A stretch of DNA of 64,000 nt. Source: Picosynechococcus sp. PCC 7002 (GTDB taxonomy: Bacteria > Cyanobacteriota > Cyanobacteriia > Cyanobacteriales > MRBY01). Made by a program: the position numbers and the translations under genes. Of the stretch, positions 26,201-35,250 are shown piece after piece (position 1 is the first letter of the stretch; each line of letters starts with the position of its first letter). The stretch spans positions 2,232,001 to 2,296,000 of the forward strand of contig NZ_CAWLFA010000001.1 in NCBI RefSeq assembly GCF_963860125.1. Direction: 5' to 3'. The notes below the pieces were generated by a model. It had not been told where the DNA came from and searched no databases. It saw nothing but the letters and a program-made list of their open reading frames with translations.

Positions 26201-28083
26201 CCCGTGGTTTACCTCCCACCACAGAACTGCGTGTTGGTCTCGCCTACCGCAATCCCTACGAGGATAAATTTAACGCCCTCCTCCGCTATGAATATCGCAA
26301 AAATCCGAACACCATCCCCGAAACCCTCCTCACGGGCAGGGGGAACGACGTTACGGAACATTTATTTGCCGCCGAGGCGATCTATGCGCCTAACTACCGC
26401 TGGGAATTTTACGGCAAGCTCGGTTATCGTCATTCCTCCCTCAAGCTCGCCGAGGATTTTGAAACAACGACTTCTGCGACCCTCGCCCAACTCCGGGCTA
26501 CTTATCTGCTTAACCGTAATTTCGACTTAACTGGGGGAATTCGTTGGATTAATCAACATTCAGCAGGCTATAGCGAAATGGGTTGGCTCGCGGAGGTGGG
26601 CTATTATGCGACGCCAAATCTCCGCTTTGCGGTGGGCTACAGTTCTGGTCAGGTGAACAATGATCGGGATTTCTCTGGCAGTCGCTCGGATGGGGGTTTG
26701 TATGCGGGGGTTACTCTCAAGCTGGACAGTTTGTTTGATTTTGGTCGCCAGCAACCCGTTGCTGCTGTGCCAGAAACCCGCAAATTAATGGTCGAAGCCC
26801 CCAAACCGGACGCAAATCTACAGGCAGCCTTGGCAGCACCCCTGCGTTTAGATGTGTCCCAGGCCATTGATTTTGAGCGAGGGAAAACCAGTGTTTCCCT
26901 AGAAGGACAAATGGTGCTCGATAGTTTGGTCACTGTTTTGGGTCAATATTCAGACCTAAAATTGGATATCCAAGGCATTCTGCCGCCCCTGGCTGAACTT
27001 ACCCCCGATAATCTCGAAGCCCGTCGTCTGCAAACCGCCCGCCAATATCTCCTCAGTCGGGGGATCAGTGGCGATCGCCTGACGCTCCGATCCCTAGGCA
27101 ACAGTTCCCAAAACAAAGTTCCAGAACAGCCGATTACCTTTACCCTGAGTGGTACTACTGCTACCTTCCAGGCCATTTCTACCCAGCTCGGTGGCAATCC
27201 CATTGTGGGTAACTTAATCAACACAGAATTACCCCAATTAGCGACTTTACCGCCTGATCTCCCCCAAAACACCACCAGTACAGTGAATCGCAACTCTCGC
27301 CAGGAACGGCCCCAAAGTTTTTCATTGAACTTATCCCAGGCTACCTTTACCCCCGACGATACAAATCTCCAAGTCCAAACCTATGACCGCACCGATGCTG
27401 ACCTCAACCCCAACTTTACCTATCTGCCCTACTGGATCCTCGGCTTTGTGCCACTTGCTGATCCCGATACCCTCCTCCTTGCCGATGTTACGCCGATGAA
27501 TCCGATCACCGAATTTGTCACGAGCTTGATGCCAGAATCTGACCCCATTGCAGAGATTCCGACAGAACGGCTCCTCACCCGCAGCGAACCCCAGCCCAGA
27601 CCCCAACCAGAGGCGCAAATTCTGGGCGATCGCCGTTTGGATGAATCAGCAGCCAATGAGTTGATCACGAATAGTACCGAACCGCTGATCTTTGGCGATC
27701 GCCGTTTAGATGAGTTGAGCGAGACCGAACTCCAGGCCCTCGCCCCCGAAATTTATGATGCGGTCTTTGGGGGTGAGATCCAGGCTCGCCGCCTCGATAC
27801 CGACGACAGTTTCTTCTTTGGTAATGCCAATACCGAACCGCTGATCCTTGGCGATCGCCGTTTAGATGAAAACACTCCTGAGTTTCCCGCCCTCGAACCC
27901 ACCTCGAACTTCCTCAGTGCTAGAGAAATTCGCCGTTTAGAATCAGCGCTTTATTTCCTCCTCAGTGAAGATCTAAGCAACCTAGATAATCTTTTCCAAA
28001 TCAGTGGCCGCCAACGTAGCCGCCAACTTGGTCAAACCATTGACTTAGATCGTCTCTGGAATGCCAATACCTCCCCAGATTAA
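23212..28083 (+). CDS. Giant predicted outer-membrane beta-barrel with Ig-like N-terminus and OmpA-like C-terminus
   Basis: 1,623 residues. After the signal (SVPLTTLILALSGWFTEVTA) come an Ig-like segment (about 100-185, VQFISPGSGTILEKN), an invasin/Big-1-like domain (about 205-300, VPADGRSPVTIQGILLDKNG), then roughly residues 330-1190 of alternating aromatic beta-strand sequence with RGQDYEIDYDRGSIVF, typical of large outer-membrane proteins. An OmpA-like domain (about 1213-1300, IDFERGKTSVSLEG; ARRLQTARQYL) could grip peptidoglycan. The tail holds GDRRLDE repeats. I infer it is the membrane platform that secretes or displays its DUF11 neighbours. The start overlaps the previous stop. Confidence 0.75.
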   Translation: MKKRFSVPLTTLILALSGWFTEVTAQTPTVTTAEISGVVTTLTETGPQETEFQAILNKPSAASEIQGEILLAQSSPTVPVATEALDSRETLTPVIESTPIPTAIAQPTVQFISPGSGTILEKNASAVVIEVPTGSTTTLSVNGVEIDSNQIGQLETNGSTGMVRQTWYGVIFSPGENTLKATTTLNGTTVSNAIQVQAPGDVANLQLSTVETRVPADGRSPVTIQGILLDKNGNRASGGGRITLEATAGEFLGEDAGPEAPGFQIDAKDGEFTATLQSSLDSGPVQIRARLFELEAYTQVQFETALRPSLLTGVINLRVGADNTDYFSSYRDFLNPDADGDTVIDVDGAAFATGTIGDWLFTAAFNGDRPLNEACETCTNRLFRADQVSEQPYLTYGDNSTVRNLTPSQDSLYLRLERTPDIEGATDPDYIMWGDYGTSAEFATASQEFTALSRQLNGAKLNYNFGDLQISALYSQGGQAFQRDTLLPDGTSGFYFLTQRLVVPGSEEVYFELEELERPGTIIWRDRLFRGQDYEIDYDRGSIVFNDPVLRTEIGDNGEILVRRIVVTYQNESGEDNKVYAGRLRYHFNRDPGQASWIGATYFREDQGERDLEIYGVDAQIHLGENYKFIGEYAQSQNSSAELGNVSGSAYRFELDAKFADGFTGRAYYRHADTGFANRSTISFVPGQTRYGVDLNAQLSPSTQLRFNYDHEKNQGVNIRPIVTLGDLINAGQEGIPTGLVDNELTTITAGLAQRFGKANLNVDLLFRDRLDYLNPENDGSSTQLRTNFTTPLSDRLKLRLLNQTTLSAESDAVFSDRSQIGLDWKIAQGVNLNLNQNWYHSGTLAGQSTTSIGFTGEYKPWHNTILSARYDMERFSTGMQDAATFGIKHNWAVFKNFDLDFAYEKVVGNLFVGSDGAVGQGASRSTGLRGGDSLSIRGRYRGGGDGENFQAEAGYEFRNTNGSSTSNITASVRGKLSPSLTALANFDRRFAAGQATRGLPPTTELRVGLAYRNPYEDKFNALLRYEYRKNPNTIPETLLTGRGNDVTEHLFAAEAIYAPNYRWEFYGKLGYRHSSLKLAEDFETTTSATLAQLRATYLLNRNFDLTGGIRWINQHSAGYSEMGWLAEVGYYATPNLRFAVGYSSGQVNNDRDFSGSRSDGGLYAGVTLKLDSLFDFGRQQPVAAVPETRKLMVEAPKPDANLQAALAAPLRLDVSQAIDFERGKTSVSLEGQMVLDSLVTVLGQYSDLKLDIQGILPPLAELTPDNLEARRLQTARQYLLSRGISGDRLTLRSLGNSSQNKVPEQPITFTLSGTTATFQAISTQLGGNPIVGNLINTELPQLATLPPDLPQNTTSTVNRNSRQERPQSFSLNLSQATFTPDDTNLQVQTYDRTDADLNPNFTYLPYWILGFVPLADPDTLLLADVTPMNPITEFVTSLMPESDPIAEIPTERLLTRSEPQPRPQPEAQILGDRRLDESAANELITNSTEPLIFGDRRLDELSETELQALAPEIYDAVFGGEIQARRLDTDDSFFFGNANTEPLILGDRRLDENTPEFPALEPTSNFLSAREIRRLESALYFLLSEDLSNLDNLFQISGRQRSRQLGQTIDLDRLWNANTSPD
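27625..27869 (+). repeat. HIP1-based coding repeat (GDRRLDE units) in the barrel gene
   Basis: A 20-nt unit that begins with HIP1 and encodes GDRRLDE recurs at 27625-27644, 27694-27713 and 27850-27869. The last two sit inside a longer repeat of 38 nt (27676-27713 and 27832-27869, one visible mismatch) that encodes TEPLI(F/L)GDRRLDE. Confidence 0.85.
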
Positions 28084-28238
28084 TTCTTCTAAAAAAATCC
28101 AATGAGCTTAACTTTGTCAAATCATAAAATATTTCCCTGGATCAAACTACTTTTCTTCCCATAGAGGCCATGCAATAAACAATATCCCTTAAGTCTTTTG
28201 TTTTCGTATTCTCATCGCAATACCCTCCTTAAAACTCC

Positions 28239-31200
28239 ATGGCAAAGAGTACCAATTTCCAAAAAAATCTTAAAGTAATGTGCTTTAAATCTCTTATTAA
28301 AGTACTATTACTGCCCCTATCCTTTCTTGTTGCCATAGGAGATTTTTGCCGATTTGTAGTTTTGAAAAAAAATCCCAAAGAACAACCTCTTCAAAATTCT
28401 TTCCCTACCAATCCAGTTCGGAAAAAAACACAAAAAAGAAAACATCAAACCCAGCGCTTTCTATTTAATTTTTTCGTTACATTAATCCTGACCATCCAAC
28501 TATCTGGCTTACATCTTTTATTCCACATACAGCCGGCGATCGCCTCTGGCCCCCTGAGTATTGAACCCCTCACCTGGGATATCATCGGCCTAGATAGTAA
28601 TAATCCCAATGATGGTCCCGACAAATTTCTCGTGGGCGCCAGGGTTTGCAACCTCAGTACTACGACAGCAGCCCAAAACCTCAGAATTCGCTTTGTTCGC
28701 GAAGGTGCTTTTAATCCTCTTATCAGTGTGAGCACCACAGGACTTTACAAAGATCAATGGCTTGTGCCGAGCCTGCCTCCATCAACTACAAGTACACCCC
28801 CCCTAAACCATCACCAACAAACAAGCAGGCCCAAAAACTGCTTCGATGCCTACTATGTTTTGACCTTAACTCGTACTTCGGATATTTATAATCGAGTCCA
28901 ACGTTACCGTATTGAAGCTTTCGCTGATAACGCTGCCACTGTCGATACCAATAGTTACCCCGATCCTTACCAAGGCACTATTAATGAGTACGATACAGGG
29001 CACCCCCGCCAGATTTATATCGAAAAAATTCTTTCCCAAGCTCGTAATAGTGTGACTGGTTTCACTCAACTCGCTCCCGCAACGGCGGCCAGTATTTTTG
29101 GGATCAATGCCAATGATCTTGATACTGCGAGTGGTGGTGGTAGCAGCTACAGTGTGGAAGTGGGGGGAACCTATGCCTTTGAGCTCACTACTCAAACCGC
29201 AACGGCCTATCCCCAGTTAACCGTCAGTTCCGACTTTCCCAATGCTGTCTTTCAAATCCTTGATGTTCAGACAGACTACAGTAACGTTGGCGGCAACCCT
29301 GACAATTCCAGTATCTATGCCAATGCCTGTGGTTGGATTAGTGATCCCATGGTACCGGGCTACCTAGAAAGTTCTAGTGTCTGTGAGTATTCAGCAGTTA
29401 CGCCGGGTGGAACGCCGGATCAATATCCTAGTAGTGCAGGAAAAGTTGGTAACACCGTTAGAACGCGCTATCTCTTCAAGATTCTTGGGGGCAATGGTAA
29501 CTACACAATTAACCACCTGATCCTTGATTTTTCTGGTGGTAGCTTTCACTACAATGGCGGCTTTGGGTCAGGTCTTGGGGTTGTCGATTTTAATGTCACA
29601 AACCCTAGCGCTGATTTAGTAATCAACAAAAGCCATATTGGCAACTTTACACCGGGAGACAACATCTATACTTTCCAAGTGACCAACAATGGCTTGGATA
29701 CAGCCCGTAGTGATCTTGTTATCACAGACACATTACCCCAAGGTTTTATTTTCAATCCTTCCAATTCCAACATTGGCGTAGAAAGTCAATCAGGGACGAT
29801 TGTCGGTTGGACTTGTATCGGTGCAGGAACACGTAATATCACCTGTGCCAATCCTAATGACTTAGCAAATGGAGGAGTAACAACCTTAAGTATCCGTGTT
29901 AATGTTGCTGAAACTGCCGCAGCGAATACCTTTAACCAAGCAACAGTAAGTAGTCCAACCACCGATCCTAATCTTGCCAACAATACAGATATTGACCCCA
30001 CGAGCATTATCCAAGCCACAAATCTGAAACTCACAAAAGCAGATAGTAGTCCTGATGCGGCCGCAAATCCAGCCAGTAATAATGCCCCGGTGGTTCTCTC
30101 TGGATCTCCGATTACCTATACCTTCACTGTACAAAATCAGAGTAGCCTAACAGCGGTAGCGCCAGTGATCATTACCGATACGCTACCGGAGGGACTTACT
30201 TTTAGCTTGGCTGATAATCCGAATATTCCTACGGTCTGGAATTGTACGATCGATGGTCAAAATCTAACCTGTACCTACGTTTCTGGTACTAATCCTATCC
30301 CTTTACCCGGCAATACAACTGCGACGGCTTTACCCTTGGTTTTTCGGGCAAATGGTGGTGTGATTACTTCGGGTACTAGCGCCGTTGTCAGAAACACAGC
30401 GACCGTTACCAGTGCCACGACAGAAGCAAATAGCAATGATAACACCAGCAGCGATGATTTTCTGATTACATTGCCAGTTTCTGATTTGACGATTACAAAA
30501 AATGATTTTGAGGCAGCTTTTACTTACAATCTTTCTGGTCAAACTTATACCGGAGAAAATTTAACCTATGAAATCGCTGTAAGAAATAATGGCGTTGCAC
30601 CAACTGTCGGCCCCATCGCCATCACTGAAACTTTGCCGAACAGCAATAACAATATTATTGAATTAGCTTCAACAACCTTTGCTGGAGTAGGGCCAGATGG
30701 TTCAGTTATTAACTGGACTTGTAACCAAGGGATTAATAATCCAGTTTTACCCGCAAGTGGAACAACTTGTGCTGTTGGCAATAGCGGACTTTTTACATTT
30801 GTCTATCCTGGAACTTTAAATCCTGGTCAGACTGCAACATTGCGCCTAATTGTGCGAGGAAGACAGACAAATACAGTCCCAGGGACGAGTACTGCGCTGA
30901 TTAATACGGTTGGAGTTTATAGCGCTAATGACGGGGTAACACAATCAAAGACAGCAACTGAATCTACACCTGTTTTGATTGGTAATAATGACAAATACAA
31001 CATTGGGATTCGGAAGCAATTAACTCAGATTAACGGAGTCACTCCAAGTCCTGCTTGTACTTTATCTGGTGGAACTAGCAATTATGGAACCACCGAAAGC
31101 TGTACGGCGACAGTAAGCCCCGGCAATCCCATTCAATATACTGTTACGGTCGCTAATAATAATAACGGTGGGCCAAATGGTGTTAATGTGGCTATTTCAG

Positions 31201-34200
31201 ACTTTATCCCGCCTGAAATTAACATAACGGGGGTAACTTGTTCTGCAACTGGTAGCCAGGGCCAAACCTTAACAGTCTGTGATAATCAAGTTGCTAATTC
31301 AGGGCGCACAAGTCCCATGGCCGTCAATTTTAATTTAGTGCCTAATACTAATCCCCCAAGATATCAAGTTGATAAAACAGCTTTTTTAAACAAAGGTACG
31401 GGGATTGTTACTTATACATTCACTGGCAGCATTAAAACTCTAGCTCAATTACAAGCATTAGGTATTGTCAACAGCAATATTGTTAACCGAGTTAGCGCAC
31501 CGAAGACTGATGGAACTTTTGTTGATACAGATTCAAATGATAATCTTTCTTCTACTTCGATTCGTTTAAATGTTACTGATCTGAGTATTACCAAAACAGA
31601 TGCAGTGGATGGAACAACAGATCCTGGTACGACGAATTTCACGACTGGAGGAGAAGGTGTTTATACTCTGAGGGTGAACAATCTGGGCACTAATGCTACG
31701 GTTGATGACATCAATGTGGTAGATGATGTGCCGGATCGTTTTCAAGTACTTGAGGCATCTGGAACAAACTGGAATTGCCTGGTTGAAAATCCAACCCCTG
31801 CTAATCCTATTAGTAATCCGGCAGCAGATAGCATTAATAACAATATTGTGCGTTGCGCTCGTAGTACGGCTATGGCGGCTGGTACTTCTAGTACGATCAG
31901 GATTCGTGTCAAGCCCATTGCTACTTGGATTCCCGCCGGAACCGAAACGTTACCACTTAGTTTTAATAATATTGCCCAGGTCACAACAACGGGGGATACG
32001 AATACGGCGAATAATGGTTATGCACCAGGTACAACGACTGGATTAGCAGAATTTTTTGGCTATGAACAAACTCTAGTTGTGGCACCAAATTTCGATCTCA
32101 AGGTTACGAAAAGTGTCCCTGGCGGTAGCTTTGCTATTGGACAGACGTCTTCTTATCGGTTGGATATTCTTAACAATGGCCCAACGGAGGCGATCGCCTC
32201 GACGACAAATCCGATTACTGTAACGGATACCTTGCCGACAGGTTTTACTTTTATTTCCGGCACCGGATCCGGTTGGACTTGTACTGCTTCCGGTCAAAAT
32301 GTGACTTGTACGCGAAGCAGCAACCTCGCAGCAGGCGCAACAACATCGATTAACCTAAATGTTTTCGTCGATGGTACTGCCACTAATCCCACTTCAAATA
32401 CTGCGCAAGTAAACCTAACAGGAGAACCCAGCGCCAATATTGTTTTAAATGATAATAATTCCAATAGTCGAAATCGTCATACCATCTCAACAGCCGTTCA
32501 ACAGGCCGCAGACCTCAGCATCACTAAAACATTAATTTCGACGATCACAAATACCTCTCCCCCCCCAGAAACTATTCCTGGTTTAGTTGCCGGAGAACAA
32601 GCAGTCTACGAACTAGAAATAACGAATAATGGCCTTTCTAATATTTCTGATGGCGAAGCGATCACTGTTATAGATAATTTGCCAAGCAACTTGAATTTTG
32701 TTTCCGGTTCTGGCGATGGCTTTAGTTGTAATGCCTCTGGTCAAGCTATTACTTGCACGAAAACTAACGGCCTAACAGTCGGCCAAAACGCTACGATCAC
32801 TTTAGTTGTCAATGTAAATAGCGCCGCCACTGGCACTATTACGAATTTAGCTAGCGTCGATGCTGCGACCACTCCAGATCCCAACCCCAATAATGACAAT
32901 AGTAGTACAACAGATCCTGTACAAACCCGCAACCTTGATTTGGCGCTCACCAAAAGCCACCTGGCTAGTAGCTTTGCCATTGGTCACCAAGGAACCTATA
33001 GCTTAGAAGTGAAAAATGTCGGCAATATCACCATTACAAATCCGATCACCATTACAGACACGCTTCCTCTGGAGTTGTCCTATAACAGTGCAGTTGGTCA
33101 GGGCTGGAGCTGTAGTGTTACAACCCAAGGAAATACCAGTACCCAAGAGGTCGTCACTTGCATAAGTAATGATGATTTGGCCCCCGGTCAAACAAATACC
33201 GTTGATATTGTTGTAGATATCGGCCCAACTACACCAACAGGGACTAATTCCATCACCAACAGTGCCATCGTCACAACGCTGGGAGATGCTGATACGAATA
33301 ATAACACTGACACCGATCCCACCAGTATTACAGGCAGTGCAGATCTGTCTGTTGACAAAGCTCATAGCGGCAATTTCACAAAAGAAGCCCAAGGAGTTTA
33401 TACATTGACCGTAAAAAATGAAAGCGCCAGTACAGCCGACGCAACAGGGATACAGTTAATCGATCAGTTGCCTGATGGTCTTTATTATGTTTCGGGCACA
33501 GGCACAGATTGGACTTGTCCGCTTGTGAGCTTTACCGCCCCAGGCCCGCCAACCCCCGAAGATCTGAGGGATATTGAATGCAGTTACAACGGAACCCTTA
33601 CCCCAGGAGCCACGGCACCAACCTTGACGATTACGGTGTATGTCCAAGACACCGCCCCCAGTACTCTCGAAAATTTTGTTACAGTCTTTGGCGATCAACC
33701 CGATCCCAATGACGACAATAATACGGATTTAGACCGGACAACGATTACTGATGGTGTTGCTAACGCTCCTGATTTAATTCTTGTAAAACGTATTACTGCG
33801 GTTATCAGCGAAAACAATACTACAAATTACACTGTGTATAGGGATGATACGAGTAGTGACAGTACCGCAGCTAATGATAATGCGCCGTTTTGGCCTGGTT
33901 ATAGTGCGGGCAATCAAAGTAACACCTTCACAGTGGGAGAGTTAGGCCTTGAGGCTAAACCGAATGATACAGTTGAATACACTATTTATTTCCTCAATCA
34001 AGGCAATGCCCCGGCCAGCAATATCAAAATTTGCGATCGCCTATCCCAATACTTAGATTATTCGCCAGATGCTTACGGTTCATCTATGGGTATTAAACTG
34101 AACTTTAACAACAGTGAAACCAATTTAACGGGCGTTGCTGATGTTGATGCGGGACAATTTTTCGGCCCTGACCTTACCCCTAGCGGATGTATTCGTCCAG

Positions 34201-34340
34201 ACAACCTACAACCCATGACCGCCGCCGATAATCCAAATGGAACCCTGAGAGTTGAGCTAGCTAATGTTGACCCCGCGACTAGCCCTGCGACTCCAGCTAA
34301 TTCCTATGGCTATATCCGCTTCCGGGCTCGTGTGAAATAA
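28239..34340 (+). CDS. Giant multi-DUF11 surface protein
   Basis: 2,033 residues. The N-terminus is unusual: a hydrophobic stretch (SLIKVLLLPLSFLVAIGDF), a basic segment (RKKTQKRKHQTQRF), then a second hydrophobic signal-like stretch ending QPAIASG near residue 105. After a unique domain of about 350 residues come about nine DUF11 modules from residue 460 on, each with a start like ADLSITK, a core like ITDTLP-G and a Cys pair such as WTC...ITC. A tenth divergent module ends the protein (APDLILVKRITAVIS; VEYTIYFLNQG). No anchor is visible. It is probably a long fibre or adhesin. The gene starts 155 nt after the barrel gene and holds only three HIP1 sites. Confidence 0.8.
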   Translation: MAKSTNFQKNLKVMCFKSLIKVLLLPLSFLVAIGDFCRFVVLKKNPKEQPLQNSFPTNPVRKKTQKRKHQTQRFLFNFFVTLILTIQLSGLHLLFHIQPAIASGPLSIEPLTWDIIGLDSNNPNDGPDKFLVGARVCNLSTTTAAQNLRIRFVREGAFNPLISVSTTGLYKDQWLVPSLPPSTTSTPPLNHHQQTSRPKNCFDAYYVLTLTRTSDIYNRVQRYRIEAFADNAATVDTNSYPDPYQGTINEYDTGHPRQIYIEKILSQARNSVTGFTQLAPATAASIFGINANDLDTASGGGSSYSVEVGGTYAFELTTQTATAYPQLTVSSDFPNAVFQILDVQTDYSNVGGNPDNSSIYANACGWISDPMVPGYLESSSVCEYSAVTPGGTPDQYPSSAGKVGNTVRTRYLFKILGGNGNYTINHLILDFSGGSFHYNGGFGSGLGVVDFNVTNPSADLVINKSHIGNFTPGDNIYTFQVTNNGLDTARSDLVITDTLPQGFIFNPSNSNIGVESQSGTIVGWTCIGAGTRNITCANPNDLANGGVTTLSIRVNVAETAAANTFNQATVSSPTTDPNLANNTDIDPTSIIQATNLKLTKADSSPDAAANPASNNAPVVLSGSPITYTFTVQNQSSLTAVAPVIITDTLPEGLTFSLADNPNIPTVWNCTIDGQNLTCTYVSGTNPIPLPGNTTATALPLVFRANGGVITSGTSAVVRNTATVTSATTEANSNDNTSSDDFLITLPVSDLTITKNDFEAAFTYNLSGQTYTGENLTYEIAVRNNGVAPTVGPIAITETLPNSNNNIIELASTTFAGVGPDGSVINWTCNQGINNPVLPASGTTCAVGNSGLFTFVYPGTLNPGQTATLRLIVRGRQTNTVPGTSTALINTVGVYSANDGVTQSKTATESTPVLIGNNDKYNIGIRKQLTQINGVTPSPACTLSGGTSNYGTTESCTATVSPGNPIQYTVTVANNNNGGPNGVNVAISDFIPPEINITGVTCSATGSQGQTLTVCDNQVANSGRTSPMAVNFNLVPNTNPPRYQVDKTAFLNKGTGIVTYTFTGSIKTLAQLQALGIVNSNIVNRVSAPKTDGTFVDTDSNDNLSSTSIRLNVTDLSITKTDAVDGTTDPGTTNFTTGGEGVYTLRVNNLGTNATVDDINVVDDVPDRFQVLEASGTNWNCLVENPTPANPISNPAADSINNNIVRCARSTAMAAGTSSTIRIRVKPIATWIPAGTETLPLSFNNIAQVTTTGDTNTANNGYAPGTTTGLAEFFGYEQTLVVAPNFDLKVTKSVPGGSFAIGQTSSYRLDILNNGPTEAIASTTNPITVTDTLPTGFTFISGTGSGWTCTASGQNVTCTRSSNLAAGATTSINLNVFVDGTATNPTSNTAQVNLTGEPSANIVLNDNNSNSRNRHTISTAVQQAADLSITKTLISTITNTSPPPETIPGLVAGEQAVYELEITNNGLSNISDGEAITVIDNLPSNLNFVSGSGDGFSCNASGQAITCTKTNGLTVGQNATITLVVNVNSAATGTITNLASVDAATTPDPNPNNDNSSTTDPVQTRNLDLALTKSHLASSFAIGHQGTYSLEVKNVGNITITNPITITDTLPLELSYNSAVGQGWSCSVTTQGNTSTQEVVTCISNDDLAPGQTNTVDIVVDIGPTTPTGTNSITNSAIVTTLGDADTNNNTDTDPTSITGSADLSVDKAHSGNFTKEAQGVYTLTVKNESASTADATGIQLIDQLPDGLYYVSGTGTDWTCPLVSFTAPGPPTPEDLRDIECSYNGTLTPGATAPTLTITVYVQDTAPSTLENFVTVFGDQPDPNDDNNTDLDRTTITDGVANAPDLILVKRITAVISENNTTNYTVYRDDTSSDSTAANDNAPFWPGYSAGNQSNTFTVGELGLEAKPNDTVEYTIYFLNQGNAPASNIKICDRLSQYLDYSPDAYGSSMGIKLNFNNSETNLTGVADVDAGQFFGPDLTPSGCIRPDNLQPMTAADNPNGTLRVELANVDPATSPATPANSYGYIRFRARVK

Positions 34341-34350
34341 TTCAGCCGCC

Positions 34351-34381
34351 AAAAAAGGCCCCAGCACATCCTTCTCTGGGG
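34351..34381 (-). terminator. Terminator downstream of ycf37
   Basis: CCCCAG (34359-34364) pairs with CTGGGG (34376-34381) and, read on the minus strand, is followed by CCTTTTTT. It ends transcripts from the ycf37-like gene and may slow readthrough from the giant DUF11 gene. Confidence 0.6.
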
Positions 34382-34406
34382 AAGGTGGCCGAAGGCCGGA
34401 AGAGGT

Positions 34407-34937
34407 CTAAGGAGAAACAAACCGTTTGCGGAGTGATTCGGCCCGTTTTTTCGCTGTTTTATTCTCTGGTTCTGCTTTTAGGGCAAGTTCATAGGTTTCC
34501 AGGGCTTTCGCTGTCATTTGCTTTTTTTCGTACACATTGGCCAGATTGTTTAAAGCTGTGACGTAATCTGGGACTTCCTTTAGGGCTGCTTTGTACTGGC
34601 GAATGGCGAGGTCGTATTGTTCCTGGGCAAAATAAGCATAACCAAGGGCGTTATATACTAATGCCTGATTTTCTGGTTCCAACTCGTCTTCTACCTTCAG
34701 TGCTTTTTGGAGCAGTTGGGCCGCTTGGACGTAGAGTTTTTTGTCGAGATAGAGACTACCCAGTTCGTAATACTCCTTTGCAGTGCCAGAGCCTTGCTTG
34801 AGCTTGGTTTGTAGCTTAGAAAAAGTGTTTTCAACGCGGCGGGTCTTAATAACTTGACGGAATAGGAAAAAGGCTAATCCCCCTAGCAGAGCAACGAGGA
34901 TAGACAGATAAAAGATTGGCAGAAACTCTTGATCCAT
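34407..34937 (-). CDS. ycf37: Ycf37-like TPR protein, photosystem I assembly/stability factor
   Basis: 176 residues: one N-terminal transmembrane helix (FYLSILVALLGGLAFFLFRQ), a basic stretch (KTRRVENTFSKLQTKL), then three tetratricopeptide repeats with EYYELGSLYLDKKLY, ALGYAYFAQEQYDLAIRQYK and ALNNLANVYEKKQMTAKALE, ending AESLRKRFVSP. Order and length match Ycf37, a thylakoid protein that stabilises photosystem I trimers or assembly. It converges on the giant DUF11 gene, so the surface locus ends here. Confidence 0.85.
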   Translation of the reverse strand: MDQEFLPIFYLSILVALLGGLAFFLFRQVIKTRRVENTFSKLQTKLKQGSGTAKEYYELGSLYLDKKLYVQAAQLLQKALKVEDELEPENQALVYNALGYAYFAQEQYDLAIRQYKAALKEVPDYVTALNNLANVYEKKQMTAKALETYELALKAEPENKTAKKRAESLRKRFVSP

Positions 34938-35042
34938 AACAGGAAATGATTGATAGCAGGTTTTATAAAAAATTTTTATTGTTCCCTAAGTCTGCTGCGG
35001 CAAAATCAACAGAAACTTAAGCCCTGCTAGTGTATCAGGTCT

Positions 35043-35128
35043 TTAGGGGCGTCCCCAATGATTAATACGTTCCGTTAACCATCCGCTGCTTTGCCGTGGT
35101 TTCTTGTTGGGTTTGGCTAAGGCTTTGG
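35043..35128 (-). pseudogene. Decayed 3' fragment of an amino-acid-binding protein gene
   Basis: On the minus strand this reads RQSSGWLTERINHWGRP then stop, closely matching the C-terminus of the intact gene at 39127-39909 (WQNSNWLTERINHWGLPQ). A 29-nt block at 35053-35081 differs at one base from 39140-39168. Further upstream similarity continues (SLSQ region) but with a deletion of about nine nt and a frame change, and no start or body remains. It is a non-functional remnant. Confidence 0.8.
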
Positions 35129-35159
35129 TAATACAACTATAGATCTTAGTGAAAAGCAC

Positions 35160-35194
35160 AAAAAAAGGTGCATTACCCTTAAGCAATACACCTT
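35160..35194 (-). terminator. Terminator of the 190-residue secreted-protein gene
   Basis: AAGGTG-ATT pairs with AAT-CACCTT across a short loop, with a run of T after it on the minus strand. It lies about 55 nt past the stop at 35251. Confidence 0.65.
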
Positions 35195-35250
35195 ATCTGA
35201 TTAGTTTCAAATTCCTATCGACTTAACTTATCTAGGATCACTATCAGAGA

